A stretch of DNA of 64,000 nt from Aliiroseovarius sp. (GCF_030148435.1 NZ_JASBTN010000081.1:62001-126000); one strand, 5' to 3'. Counted from the stretch's first letter, positions 36,184-45,311 are shown. Program-made: numbers and translations. Notes: a model not told the origin generated them from the sequence alone.

Positions 36184-36803
36184 GCGAGGAGACCCAGATG
36201 AGTGCCGCCGAAGACATCACCATCGTGGAAGAAGACCGCCTGCGCGCGGATCTCTACAATTTCCTGGGGCTGCTTCTGGCCGGTCCGCCGGACGAGGGTA
36301 CCCTGACCATGACCGCTGGTCTGTCGGGCGATGACACGCCGCTGGGCACCGCCATCAACGCATTGGTCAGGATTGCCAGATTGACCAAGCCTGCCGGGGT
36401 GGAAAGCGAGTTCAACAAGCTCTTCATCGGTCTCGGGCGGGGCGAGCTTCTGCCCTATGCCAGCTACTACCTGACCGGGTTCCTGAACGAGAAACCTCTG
36501 GCGCAGTTGCGCCGGGACATGGCCGCGCGCGGGCTGACCCGGGCCGAGAATGCCTATGAGCCCGAGGACAATATCGCGTCGCTGATGGAAATGATGGGCG
36601 CGATGATCGTCGGCCGGTTCGGTCAGGCGCAGGACGTGGCCGATCAGAAAAACTTCTTCAATACGCATATCGGCCCCTGGGCCGGGCATTTCTTCACCGA
36701 TTTGGAAGCCGCCAAGAATTCGGTCTTCTACGCCGCCGTCGGCCAGGTTGGCCGGGTGTTCATGGAGATCGAGGCCGAAGGCTTCCGGATGAGCGCGGAG
36801 TGA
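36180..36803 (+). CDS. TorD/DmsD-like molybdo/tungsto-enzyme chaperone
   Basis: A 207-residue all-helical protein of the TorD family: DLYNFLGLLLAGPP near the start, ESEFNKLFIGLGRGELLPYASYYLTGF in the centre and EPEDNIASLMEMMGAMI, with HFFTDLEAAKNSVFYAAVG. Such chaperones bind the Tat signal of the large subunit and help cofactor insertion before export. The client here should be FdhA (37146) or the small Tat protein at 36852. An alternative ATG lies 18 bases downstream. Confidence 0.87.
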   Translation: MSEETQMSAAEDITIVEEDRLRADLYNFLGLLLAGPPDEGTLTMTAGLSGDDTPLGTAINALVRIARLTKPAGVESEFNKLFIGLGRGELLPYASYYLTGFLNEKPLAQLRRDMAARGLTRAENAYEPEDNIASLMEMMGAMIVGRFGQAQDVADQKNFFNTHIGPWAGHFFTDLEAAKNSVFYAAVGQVGRVFMEIEAEGFRMSAE

Positions 36804-36851
36804 TCCGCATTTCCGGGCGGGCAACCGCCCTCAACGAGAGGAGGAACTCTC

Positions 36852-37043
36852 ATGACCAAGAAAGACAAGGCAGAAACCAGCCGCCGCGACTTTCTGAAAC
36901 TGGCCGCAACCGGCGCCCCCGTGGCGGCTGTTGCCGTGACGGCCAGCGGGCAGGCCGCGGAAGCGTCTGAGCCCGACCTGCAATCGACCCGTTTGCAGGA
37001 TACGGCGCAGACCCGCGCCTATTTCGACAGCGCCAGGTTCTGA
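36852..37043 (+). CDS. Small Tat-signal protein of the formate dehydrogenase region
   Basis: A 63-residue protein: a twin-arginine signal (SRRDFLKLAATGAP) and hydrophobic stretch, then a short tail rich in Asp, Gln and Thr that ends RAYFDSARF. It matches the family known as formate dehydrogenase region Tat target. Strong GAGGAGG before the ATG. It is nearly all signal, so it is either a small subunit of the periplasmic complex or a decoy/aid for the chaperone. It always lies just before fdhA in such clusters. Confidence 0.85.
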   Translation: MTKKDKAETSRRDFLKLAATGAPVAAVAVTASGQAAEASEPDLQSTRLQDTAQTRAYFDSARF

Positions 37044-37145
37044 GGCGCCGTTTTCACGCCAGATGCGACCGGTTGCGATAGGCCCGACAGCAGATGGCAT
37101 TCTTCAACCCCAGCCAGCCCGAAACGGGCAGCAAGGGAGGTTAAC

Positions 37146-40040
37146 ATGCTGAGGAAAAAGACCAACGGGGTTGCGAGACGCCCCCAGCGGACAAGTATCC
37201 TGTCAGATGTCGCGGAGAAATCCGTCGACCGCCGCGCGTTCCTGCGTGGCAGCGGCCTGGCCATTGGCGGCCTTGCCGCAATCAGTGCCACGGGCGGAAC
37301 CGTGTCGCAGGCCTCTGCGGCGACCGCCGCCGAGGGCGCCATCGAGACCGTGAAATCGGTCTGCACCCATTGTTCGGTCGGCTGTACTGTCCTGGCCGAA
37401 GTCGAGGACGGTGTCTGGATCGGGCAGGAGCCCGGTTACGACAGCCCGTTCAACCTGGGAGCGCACTGCGCCAAGGGTGCCTCGGTGCGTGAACACGCCC
37501 ATAACGAACGCCGCCTGAAATACCCGATGAAGAAAGATGGTGGCGAGTGGAAACGCATCAGCTGGGAACAGGCGATCGACGAGATCGGCGACGGCATGAT
37601 GAAGATCCGCGAGGAAAGCGGGCCCGACAGCGTCTATTGGCTGGGCTCGGCGAAACATTCGAACGAACAGGCCTACCTGTTCCGCAAGTTCGCCGCCTAT
37701 TGGGGCACGAACAACGTGGATCACCAGGCACGGATCTGTCACTCGACCACGGTGGCGGGTGTGGCGAACACATGGGGCTACGGCGCCATGACCAACAGCT
37801 ACAACGACATCCACAACAGCCGGGCGATCTTCATCATCGGCGGCAACCCTGCCGAGGCGCACCCGGTGTCGCTTTTGCATGTTCTGAAAGCCAAGGAAGA
37901 AAACAACGCGCCGCTGATCGTCTGCGACCCGCGCTTTACCCGCACGGCGGCGCATGCGGACGAATATGTGCGCTTCCGTCCCGGTTCGGACGTGGCTCTG
38001 GTCTGGGGCATCCTGTGGCATATCTTTGACAACGGCTGGGAGGACAAGGAGTTCATCCGCACCCGAGTCTGGGGCATGGATCAGATCAGGACCGAGGTCG
38101 ACAAATGGACCCCGGAAGAGGTCGAACGTGTCACCGGAGCCCCCGGCGAGCAACTGCGCCGCGTGGCCCATACGCTGGCCAACAACCGTCCCGGCACCGT
38201 GATCTGGTGCATGGGCGGCACCCAGCACACCAACGGTAACAACAACACCCGCGCCTACTGCATCCTGCAACTCGCGCTGGGCAACATGGGCACCTCGGGC
38301 GGTGGCACGAACATCTTCCGTGGCCATGACAACGTGCAGGGCGCGACCGACCTGGGCGTCCTGTCGCACACGTTGCCGGGGTATTACGGCCTGTCCAAGG
38401 GCGCTTGGGCCCATTGGGCCCGTGTCTGGGAAGAGGATGCCGATTGGCTTGCCGGTCAGTTCCAGAAAGTCACCGGCGCCGATGGCAAGGAGAAGTCGCT
38501 TCAGAACCTGAAGGGCATTCCCGTCAGCCGCTGGATCGACGGTGTTCTGGAAGATCCGGAAAACACCGATCAGCCAGACGCGGTGCGCGCCATGGTTCTG
38601 TGGGGCCATGCGCCCAACTCGCAGACCCGCGGCCCGGAAATGAAGACGGCGATGGAGAAGCTGGACATGCTGGTCGTGGTCGACCCGTATCCGACTGTCT
38701 CGGCGGTGCTGCATGACCGCACCGACGGCGTCTATCTGCTGCCGGCGGCGACGCAGTACGAAACCCGTGGCTCGGTCACGGCATCGAACCGGTCGTTCCA
38801 GTGGCGTGACCGGGTCGTGGCGCCGCTGTTCGAGGCCCGGACCGACCACGAGATCATCGCACGGTTCGCGAACAAGTTCGGTTTTGCCGACCGCCTGTTC
38901 CGCAACATCGAGATGGAGGACGAGGTCACGCCGAACGTGGAAAGCATCACCCGCGAGTTCAATCGCGGTCTGTGGACCATCGGCTATACCGGTCAGAGCC
39001 CCGAGCGTCTGAAGCTGCACATGGCCAACCAGCACACCTTCGATCGCACTACGCTGCGCGCCAATGGCGGGCCGGCGGATGGCGAGTATTACGGTTTGCC
39101 CTGGCCCTGTTGGGGCACGCCCGAGATGGGCCACCCCGGCACGCCGAACCTCTATGACATGTCCAAGCCTGTCAGCGAAGGCGGCCTGACTTTCCGCGCC
39201 CGGTTCGGGGTGGAACGTGACGGCCAGAACCTGCTGGCCGAAGGCGTCTATTCGAAGAATTCCGAGATCCAGGACGGCTACCCGGAATTCACGATGCAGA
39301 TGCTGATGGACCTGGGTTGGGATGGCGATCTGACCGACGAGGAACGCGCGGCGATCGACGCCGTGGCCGGGCCAAAGACCAACTGGAAAACCGACCTTTC
39401 GGGCGGAATCCAGCGGGTGGCAATCAAGCACGAATGTGCGCCTTTCGGTAATGCCAAGGCCCGGACAGTCGTGTGGACCTTCCCGGATCCGATTCCGCTT
39501 CACCGCGAGCCGCTTTACACGCCGCGTCGCGACCTTGTGGCGGATTACCCGACCTATGAGGACCGGCATGATTACCGTCTGCCGACCCTCTATGCCTCGA
39601 TCCAGAAGAACGACTTCTCGAAGGAGTATCCGATGATCCTGACCTCGGGGCGCCTCGTGGAATACGAAGGTGGCGGCGAGGAGTCCAGGTCGAACCGCTG
39701 GCTGGCCGAGCTTCAGCAGGACATGTTCGTCGAGATCAACCCGCGCGACGCCAACAACCTTGGTGTTCGGGATGGCCATCAGGTCTGGGTCGAAGGTCCG
39801 GAAGGCGGCAAGGTCAAGGTGATGGCAATGGTCACAGAACGGGTCGGCGAAGGCGTTGCCTTCATGCCGTTCCATTTCGGCGGGCATTTCCAGGGCAAGG
39901 ATCTGAGGGACAAGTATCCCGATGGCGCCGATCCCTACGTGTTGGGCGAAAGCTCCAATACAGCCCAGACCTATGGCTATGACAGCGTCACGCAAATGCA
40001 GGAGACCAAAGTGACTCTCTGCAAGATCATGTCAGCGTAA
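37146..40040 (+). CDS. fdhA: Formate dehydrogenase, catalytic alpha subunit (Mo/W-bis-MGD, periplasmic)
   Basis: Oxidises formate to CO2. The 964-residue protein has a Tat signal (DRRAFLRGSGLAIGG), a [4Fe-4S] site (CTHCSVGC plus CAKG) and the molybdopterin oxidoreductase domains. The metal ligand is Cys198 in HQARICHSTT, where some relatives use selenocysteine; the adjacent His is the conserved catalytic His. IIGGNPAEAHPV and ENNAPLIVCDPRFTRTA are cofactor-binding blocks. The C-terminal domain begins near PMILTSGRLVEYEGGG. The tungstate transporter nearby suggests W at the site. Tat export places it in the periplasm with FdhB and FdhC. Confidence 0.95.
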   Translation: MLRKKTNGVARRPQRTSILSDVAEKSVDRRAFLRGSGLAIGGLAAISATGGTVSQASAATAAEGAIETVKSVCTHCSVGCTVLAEVEDGVWIGQEPGYDSPFNLGAHCAKGASVREHAHNERRLKYPMKKDGGEWKRISWEQAIDEIGDGMMKIREESGPDSVYWLGSAKHSNEQAYLFRKFAAYWGTNNVDHQARICHSTTVAGVANTWGYGAMTNSYNDIHNSRAIFIIGGNPAEAHPVSLLHVLKAKEENNAPLIVCDPRFTRTAAHADEYVRFRPGSDVALVWGILWHIFDNGWEDKEFIRTRVWGMDQIRTEVDKWTPEEVERVTGAPGEQLRRVAHTLANNRPGTVIWCMGGTQHTNGNNNTRAYCILQLALGNMGTSGGGTNIFRGHDNVQGATDLGVLSHTLPGYYGLSKGAWAHWARVWEEDADWLAGQFQKVTGADGKEKSLQNLKGIPVSRWIDGVLEDPENTDQPDAVRAMVLWGHAPNSQTRGPEMKTAMEKLDMLVVVDPYPTVSAVLHDRTDGVYLLPAATQYETRGSVTASNRSFQWRDRVVAPLFEARTDHEIIARFANKFGFADRLFRNIEMEDEVTPNVESITREFNRGLWTIGYTGQSPERLKLHMANQHTFDRTTLRANGGPADGEYYGLPWPCWGTPEMGHPGTPNLYDMSKPVSEGGLTFRARFGVERDGQNLLAEGVYSKNSEIQDGYPEFTMQMLMDLGWDGDLTDEERAAIDAVAGPKTNWKTDLSGGIQRVAIKHECAPFGNAKARTVVWTFPDPIPLHREPLYTPRRDLVADYPTYEDRHDYRLPTLYASIQKNDFSKEYPMILTSGRLVEYEGGGEESRSNRWLAELQQDMFVEINPRDANNLGVRDGHQVWVEGPEGGKVKVMAMVTERVGEGVAFMPFHFGGHFQGKDLRDKYPDGADPYVLGESSNTAQTYGYDSVTQMQETKVTLCKIMSA

Positions 40041-40052
40041 GGAGAACGAACC

Positions 40053-40649
40053 ATGGGAAGAGCTAAGTTTCTCGTCGACGCCGAGCGCTGCATCGAATGC
40101 AACGCTTGTGTGACGGCCTGTAAAAACGAGAACGAAGTGCCCTGGGGCATCAATCGTCGCAGGGTGGTGACGATCCAGGATGGAACGCCGGGCGAACGGT
40201 CAATTTCGGTTGCCTGCATGCATTGTTCGGATGCGCCCTGTATGGCGGTCTGTCCGGTGGATGTGTTCTATCAGACGGAAGAGGGCATCGTTCTGCACTC
40301 CAAGGATCTGTGCATCGGCTGCGGCTACTGCTTCTATGCGTGCCCCTTCGGCGCGCCGCAGTACCCGCAGGCGGGCAACTTCGGCTCGCGCGGCAAGATG
40401 GACAAGTGCACCTTCTGCGCCGGTGGTCCGGAAGAGAACCACTCGCAGGCCGAGTTCGCCAAATATGGGCGCAACCGTATCGCCGAAGGCAAGCTGCCGA
40501 TCTGTGCCGAGATGTGTTCGACCAAGGCGCTTCTGGCCGGGGACGGCGACGAGGTGTCGACGATCTACCGCGAGCGTGTGGTCGCGCGTGGCTTCGGCGC
40601 TGGCGCCTGGGGCTGGGGCACAGCCTATCAAAGAAAGGCGGGCGGCTGA
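40053..40649 (+). CDS. fdhB: Formate dehydrogenase, iron-sulfur beta subunit
   Basis: A 198-residue electron-transfer subunit with four ferredoxin-type clusters: CIECNACVTACK, CMHCSDAPCMAVCP, CIGCGYCFYACP and CTFC ... CAEMC. It passes electrons from FdhA to the cytochrome b subunit. There is no Tat signal, so it is carried across with FdhA. 12 bases separate it from fdhA, with AAGGAG before the ATG. Confidence 0.95.
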   Translation: MGRAKFLVDAERCIECNACVTACKNENEVPWGINRRRVVTIQDGTPGERSISVACMHCSDAPCMAVCPVDVFYQTEEGIVLHSKDLCIGCGYCFYACPFGAPQYPQAGNFGSRGKMDKCTFCAGGPEENHSQAEFAKYGRNRIAEGKLPICAEMCSTKALLAGDGDEVSTIYRERVVARGFGAGAWGWGTAYQRKAGG

Positions 40650-40663
40650 CACCCCCGTCTGAC

Positions 40664-40687
40664 GGGGCGGCCTTTCGGGGCCGTCCC
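40664..40687 (+). terminator. Intercistronic hairpin between fdhB and fdhC
   Basis: GGGGCGGCC (40664-40672) pairs with GGCCGTCCC (40679-40687) with one G-T wobble and a 6-base loop, in the 70-bp gap. There is no T tract, so it probably attenuates or protects the mRNA rather than ending it. Confidence 0.45.
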
Positions 40688-40719
40688 GGTTTCTGGAATT
40701 CTGATACAAGGAGGCGACC

Positions 40720-41898
40720 ATGCTGCGCATGGCACTAGCCCTTGTCCTGTCGCTTGCGCTGACCGGTGTGGCGCAGGCGCAAAGTACCGACCGTAGCCAA
40801 ACAGGCGGGGCACAGACGCTGGAAGACATCATGGCCCGGCAAGAAGGGCTGAAAGTGGATGACAGTTTCCGGTCCGAGGCAACCGGCGACCCCACCCGCG
40901 CGGCCCCGATCACGGGACAGCTTGGCACGCTTGGCGGGGTGTCCGACCCCGAACTATGGCGCGCGATGCGATATGACACCGCTGATATCTCGGTCCAGCA
41001 ACGCGGACCCGCTGCCGCGGTACTGGTGCAGGATGGCGGTATGGTCTGGCTTGACTTCCGCGACGGACCGCTGCGCAGGTATGGCGGCTGGCTGCTCTTG
41101 GGCACGCTGGCGGCGCTGGCCCTGTTCTATGTGATCCACGGCCGCATCAAGATCGACGACGGGGCTGCCGGAACCACCGTGACCCGGTTCACGGCGATCG
41201 AAAGGTTCGGTCACTGGCTGTTGGCCGGGGCATTCGTCCTGTTGGGCGTCACGGGCCTTCTGGTCCTGTTCGGCCGCCTGTTCCTGGCGCCAACCCTGGG
41301 CAAGGAGGTCAACACCGCCCTGCTGATCTGGTCGAAATGGGTGCACAACAACGTGGCATGGGCCTTCATCATAGGGCTGGTGATGATCTTCGTGATGTGG
41401 GTGGTGCACAATATTCCGAACCGCACCGACCTGGTCTGGTTGTCCAAGGGCGGCGGGCTGCTGTTCGGCCATGACCACCCGCCTGCCAAGAAGTTCAACG
41501 CGGGGCAGAAAATCATCTTCTGGTCGGTGATCCTGTTCGGCGGCTCCATTGCCTTGACCGGCGTGTCGCTGCTGTTCCCCTTCGAATTGCCGCTCTTTGC
41601 CAAGAGCTTCGAATGGCTGAATGCGGCGGGCCTGCCGCAGATGGTCGGCTATGGGGAACTCCCCACGGTGCTCGCCCCGCAAGAGGAAATGCAGCTGGCC
41701 CAGGCCTGGCACGCCATCCTGGCTTTCGTGCTGATGGCCATCGTGCTGGCGCATATCTATATCGGCTCGGTCGGGATGGAGGGCGCCTTTGACGCCATGG
41801 GCTCGGGCGAAGTGGATGAGGCCTGGGCGGAACAGCACCACTCGATCTGGCTTGAAGAGGTGAAAGAGGCCGAAGCCGCCAAGACCCCGGCCGAGTAG
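40720..41898 (+). CDS. fdhC: Formate dehydrogenase, cytochrome b gamma subunit
   Basis: A 392-residue membrane protein. A signal peptide (ending VAQAQ) and a 100-residue periplasmic part precede about five helices (residues 125 to 350). His residues in RFGHWLL, VHNN, VVHNIP and AWHAILAF are candidate haem b ligands. It passes electrons from FdhB to quinone. GGAGG before the ATG. The long N-terminal periplasmic extension is typical of FdnI/FdoI-like gamma subunits in this group. Confidence 0.92.
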   Translation: MLRMALALVLSLALTGVAQAQSTDRSQTGGAQTLEDIMARQEGLKVDDSFRSEATGDPTRAAPITGQLGTLGGVSDPELWRAMRYDTADISVQQRGPAAAVLVQDGGMVWLDFRDGPLRRYGGWLLLGTLAALALFYVIHGRIKIDDGAAGTTVTRFTAIERFGHWLLAGAFVLLGVTGLLVLFGRLFLAPTLGKEVNTALLIWSKWVHNNVAWAFIIGLVMIFVMWVVHNIPNRTDLVWLSKGGGLLFGHDHPPAKKFNAGQKIIFWSVILFGGSIALTGVSLLFPFELPLFAKSFEWLNAAGLPQMVGYGELPTVLAPQEEMQLAQAWHAILAFVLMAIVLAHIYIGSVGMEGAFDAMGSGEVDEAWAEQHHSIWLEEVKEAEAAKTPAE

Positions 41899-41969
41899 GC
41901 AGGGTGATTTTCCCGGACCGGCCCATCTGCTAGGATCGGGTCGGACCGCCTTTGCACGGAGAGAAGACA

Positions 41970-42095
41970 ATGAAAGCCATGCTGACAGGGTTCGTGGCCA
42001 TCGCGGTGATCGCGGTGGGGGCGAATCTGATTCTGGACAATGCGGGGTTCGCGGCGCGGGACGTGCAATCGGGCGCGGCCGTGCGGCTGGACTGA
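41970..42095 (+). CDS. 41-residue single-helix membrane protein
   Basis: A short frame between fdhC and the response regulator. It codes for MKAMLTGFVAIAVIAVGANL, then a polar tail ending AVRLD. GGAGAG lies 6 bases before the ATG. It has one membrane helix (about residues 4-22) and a periplasmic tail. The regulator gene starts 4 bases after its stop. No family name is known to me; the strong ribosome site and placement argue it is real. It may be a small subunit or stabiliser of the dehydrogenase or of the signalling pair. Confidence 0.65.
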   Translation: MKAMLTGFVAIAVIAVGANLILDNAGFAARDVQSGAAVRLD

Positions 42096-42099
42096 GCCG

Positions 42100-43464
42100 A
42101 TGCCGGCAGCCTCCCTCAACGCCCCCCTGCGCGATGAATACGGCGAAAGCCTGGCCGGAGCTTCGATCCTCGTGATCGACGACGAACCGGGCATGCGCCA
42201 TTTCCTGACCAAGATCCTGACCCCGCGCTGCAAACGGGTGGAGCAGGCGGGCTCGACGGCGGAGGCGGTGGAGATCCTGGACCGCAGTCATTTCGACCTT
42301 GTGGTGCTGGACAATGTGATGCCGGGCAAGACGGGGCTGGACTGGCTGCGCGAGCAGCGCAGGGTCGGGTTCTTTTCCGACGCCATCCTGATCACCGCCT
42401 ATGCGGACCTGGAGACCGCCATCGACGCGCTGCGTATCGGGGTGGCGGATTTCGTGCTGAAACCGTTTCGCGCAAACCAGATCCTGAACGCGGTCGCCCG
42501 GGCGCTGGACCGAAAGATCCTGCGCCGCGACAACTCGCTTCTGCGCCATGAACTGCTGGCCGAGGGCAGCCCGGCCAAGGGGCGGCTGTTGGGAAAATCT
42601 CCTCCGATCGAGGAAGTCCGGCACATGCTGGGCCGGCTGGCACCGATGCCCACGCCGGTTCTGTTCACCGGCCCCTCCGGTACCGGCAAGGAGGTCGCGG
42701 CGCGCACGCTTCACGCCCTGTCCGACCGGGCCGACAAACCCTTCGTCGCGGTGAACTGCGCCGCCGTGGCCAGCGACCGTTGCGCGCAGGAATTCTTCGG
42801 TATGACCGACAGGCGTGAGGGCGGCAGTCAGGACGGACTGTTTCTGCTGGCAGACGGGGGTGTTCTGTTCCTGGACGAAGTGGCGCAGATGCCCGAGGTA
42901 ATGCAGGCCGCGCTGTTGCGTGTTCTGGAAGACCAGCGCATCCGCCCGGTTGGTGCCGAACGCGACATCCCGCTGAATCTGCGTTTCTTCTTTGCGACCA
43001 ACGCGGACCTCGAAACGCTGGTCGCCCAGGGCAGGTTCCGCGCCGATCTCTACCACCGGATCAATGTGGTGCAGATCAAGATGCCGCCTCTGAAGGAGCG
43101 CGCCGAGGATATCGTTGAGCTGGCCGCGCTGTTCATGGACCAATTCGCGAAAACCCTGGCGCTGCCGGGGTTGGAACTGGATGAGCAGACCCTTCTGAAG
43201 ATCACCCGCTATGACTGGCCCGGCAATGTGCGCGAGCTGCGCAACATGATCGAGCGCTCGGTGATCCTGGGCGCCTTTCCCGAGGAGTTCGCGGGTGCTG
43301 GCCAGGTCAAGGGGGCCGAGGCGTTGGAGACTCTGGAGCTGGTCACGCAACGCCACATCATGCATGTGCTGGATGCCTGTGACGGCAATCGCGCCGAGGC
43401 CGCCCGCCGCCTTGGCGTGTCGCGCAAGACCATCGACCGCAAATACGCCAACTGGGACATTTAA
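42100..43464 (+). CDS. NtrC-family response regulator lacking the GAFTGA loop
   Basis: A 454-residue protein: receiver domain (about 22-140; Asp27, Asp28, phospho-acceptor Asp71 in VVLDNVMPG), AAA+ domain (about 165-390; Walker A TGPSGTGKE, Walker B VLFLDEV, RADLYHR, YDWPGNVREL) and a C-terminal Fis-type helix-turn-helix (EAARRLGVSRKTIDRKY). The GAFTGA loop that contacts sigma-54 is replaced by MTDRREGGSQDGLF. By analogy with Rhodobacter capsulatus NtrC, it would act with sigma-70. Likely partner: the kinase at 25691. Likely targets: formate dehydrogenase and tup operons. Confidence 0.9.
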   Translation: MPAASLNAPLRDEYGESLAGASILVIDDEPGMRHFLTKILTPRCKRVEQAGSTAEAVEILDRSHFDLVVLDNVMPGKTGLDWLREQRRVGFFSDAILITAYADLETAIDALRIGVADFVLKPFRANQILNAVARALDRKILRRDNSLLRHELLAEGSPAKGRLLGKSPPIEEVRHMLGRLAPMPTPVLFTGPSGTGKEVAARTLHALSDRADKPFVAVNCAAVASDRCAQEFFGMTDRREGGSQDGLFLLADGGVLFLDEVAQMPEVMQAALLRVLEDQRIRPVGAERDIPLNLRFFFATNADLETLVAQGRFRADLYHRINVVQIKMPPLKERAEDIVELAALFMDQFAKTLALPGLELDEQTLLKITRYDWPGNVRELRNMIERSVILGAFPEEFAGAGQVKGAEALETLELVTQRHIMHVLDACDGNRAEAARRLGVSRKTIDRKYANWDI

Positions 43465-43535
43465 ACGTCCGCGCGGTTCGACGGGGCGGGCAACGGATCA
43501 ACCGTGCCCGGAGGTCTTTTTTGCGGGGCCTCGGA

Positions 43536-45311
43536 TCACTCTTCCTCGAACGGATCCCACTCGTCCTCGACCTCCTGCAACGCCTCGGCGGCGGCCTCGG
43601 CCTGGATTTCGTCGGGAGTTCGGATCGTGTTGATCCTGGCGCCGGGGAAAGAGGCAATTACCGCCTGGACCAGCGGGTGATCCTGGGCCTTGGCCTTCAA
43701 TTCCAACAGCGCGCCATCGCGGGTTTCGGCAATGGTGAGCACATCGCAGTCATTGACCAGAGTCACCACCCAGCGTACGCCGGTCCAGCCGTGCAGACGC
43801 TGCGCCAGCCGCGCGGCCAGGTCGCGCGGGGCCTTGGCCGTGGGGGTGAATTCGATCCGTCCGGGGGCGTAGTTCGCCAGCCGCACGCCGCCTTCCACCT
43901 CGACCAGCAGCTTCACGTCGCGCGAGGCGCGAATCAGGTCGACCACGTCATCAAAGCGCGCATAGCTGGCAAGAGAGACCTCGGGGGCCTGCGCGAGTGC
44001 TGCTGCCTGACCACCACCGCCGTGCATCCTTGGCGCACCCCGGGGCGGGCCGTCCATACCCATCGGCGTACCGCCCGTGTGGGTCGCCCCTCCGGGCGCG
44101 GGGTGACTGCCGCTTCCGCCGCCGCCTGGCAGGGGCGGGGGCACGGGCGCATCCTTCAGGCGTTTGGCAAGTTCTTCGGGCGAGGGGAGTTCGGCCACAT
44201 GGGTCAGGCGGATCACCGCCATCTCGGCTGCCATCATTGCGTTGGGCGCGCGGCCGACTTCATCGAGCGCGGTCAGCAGCATCTGCCACATCCGGGTCAG
44301 CGCGCGCATGCCCAGCCCGTCCGCCATGGTCTTGCCGCGCATCCGTTCGTCGGGCGAGACCGTTGGGTCGTCCACCGCCTCGGGGGTGATCTTGATCACG
44401 CTGATCCAGTGGGTCACTTCGGCCAGGTCGCGCAGCACAGCCATCGGGTCGGCGCCATCGGCATACTGTGCGCCCAGCTCGGCAAGGGCGCCCGCCGCGT
44501 CGCCCTTCATCACCAGGTCAAACAGGTCCAGCACCCGGCCGCGGTCGGCCAGGCCCAACATGGCACGCACCTGATCGGCGGTGGTTTCGCCTGCGCCGTG
44601 GGAAATCGCCTGATCCAACAGCGATTGCGCATCGCGGGCAGAGCCCTCGGCGGCGCGGGTGATCAGAGCCAGCGCGTCATCGGCGATCTCGGCCCTTTCG
44701 GCGGTGGCGATGTGCTTCAGCATGGCCAGCATGTCCTCCGGTTCGATCCGGCGCAGGTCGAAGCGCTGACAGCGCGACAGAACCGTGACCGGCACCTGGC
44801 GGATCTCGGTCGTGGCGAAGATGAATTTCACATGGGCCGGCGGTTCCTCCAGCGTCTTCAAAAGCGCGTTGAAGGCGCTCTTGGACAGCATGTGGACCTC
44901 GTCGATGATGTAGATCTTGAAGCGCGCGGAGGCGGCCCGGTAGTGCACAGAATCGATGATCTCGCGAATGTCGCCGACCCCGGTGCGCGAGGCCGCGTCC
45001 ATCTCCATCACGTCGACATGGCGGCCCTCGGCGATGGCCACGCAGTGTTCACAGGTGCCGCAGGGCTCGACCGTCGGGCCACCGGTGCCATCTTTTCCGA
45101 TACAGTTCATGCCCTTGGCGATAATGCGCGCAGTGGTGGTTTTGCCGACCCCGCGAATGCCGGTCATGATGAAGGCCTGAGCGATCCGGTCGCTTTCGAA
45201 CGCGTTCTTAAGCGTGCGCACCATGGCGTCCTGTCCCACCAGGTCGGCAAAGCTTTCCGGCCGGTATTTGCGGGCCAGAACCTGATAGGTCTTTTCGGTG
45301 CTTTCAGACAT
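43536..45311 (-). CDS. dnaX: DNA polymerase III subunits gamma and tau
   Basis: The clamp-loader ATPase. The 591-residue protein has Walker A RGVGKTTTARI, a four-Cys zinc module (CIGKDG...CGTCEHC), DEVHMLS, the sensor ATTEIRQVPVTVLSRCQRF and a long C-terminal tau region with a Pro/Gly-rich linker (about 385-440). ATG at 45311 chosen because the KTYQVLARKYRP N-terminus follows directly. In many alphaproteobacteria dnaX precedes ybaB-recR; here it lies 18 kb away from them. Confidence 0.96.
   Translation of the reverse strand: MSESTEKTYQVLARKYRPESFADLVGQDAMVRTLKNAFESDRIAQAFIMTGIRGVGKTTTARIIAKGMNCIGKDGTGGPTVEPCGTCEHCVAIAEGRHVDVMEMDAASRTGVGDIREIIDSVHYRAASARFKIYIIDEVHMLSKSAFNALLKTLEEPPAHVKFIFATTEIRQVPVTVLSRCQRFDLRRIEPEDMLAMLKHIATAERAEIADDALALITRAAEGSARDAQSLLDQAISHGAGETTADQVRAMLGLADRGRVLDLFDLVMKGDAAGALAELGAQYADGADPMAVLRDLAEVTHWISVIKITPEAVDDPTVSPDERMRGKTMADGLGMRALTRMWQMLLTALDEVGRAPNAMMAAEMAVIRLTHVAELPSPEELAKRLKDAPVPPPLPGGGGSGSHPAPGGATHTGGTPMGMDGPPRGAPRMHGGGGQAAALAQAPEVSLASYARFDDVVDLIRASRDVKLLVEVEGGVRLANYAPGRIEFTPTAKAPRDLAARLAQRLHGWTGVRWVVTLVNDCDVLTIAETRDGALLELKAKAQDHPLVQAVIASFPGARINTIRTPDEIQAEAAAEALQEVEDEWDPFEEE

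Noticed and set aside
37203-39995. A 930-codon open frame on the minus strand opposite fdhA
   Set aside because: It mirrors fdhA codon use in GC-rich DNA, has no ribosome site or recognisable domain, and fdhA is certain.
40954-43365. An 803-codon minus-strand frame across fdhC and the response regulator
   Set aside because: It spans two well-supported genes and the gap between them; low-complexity His/Gln/Arg composition is typical of an antisense shadow.
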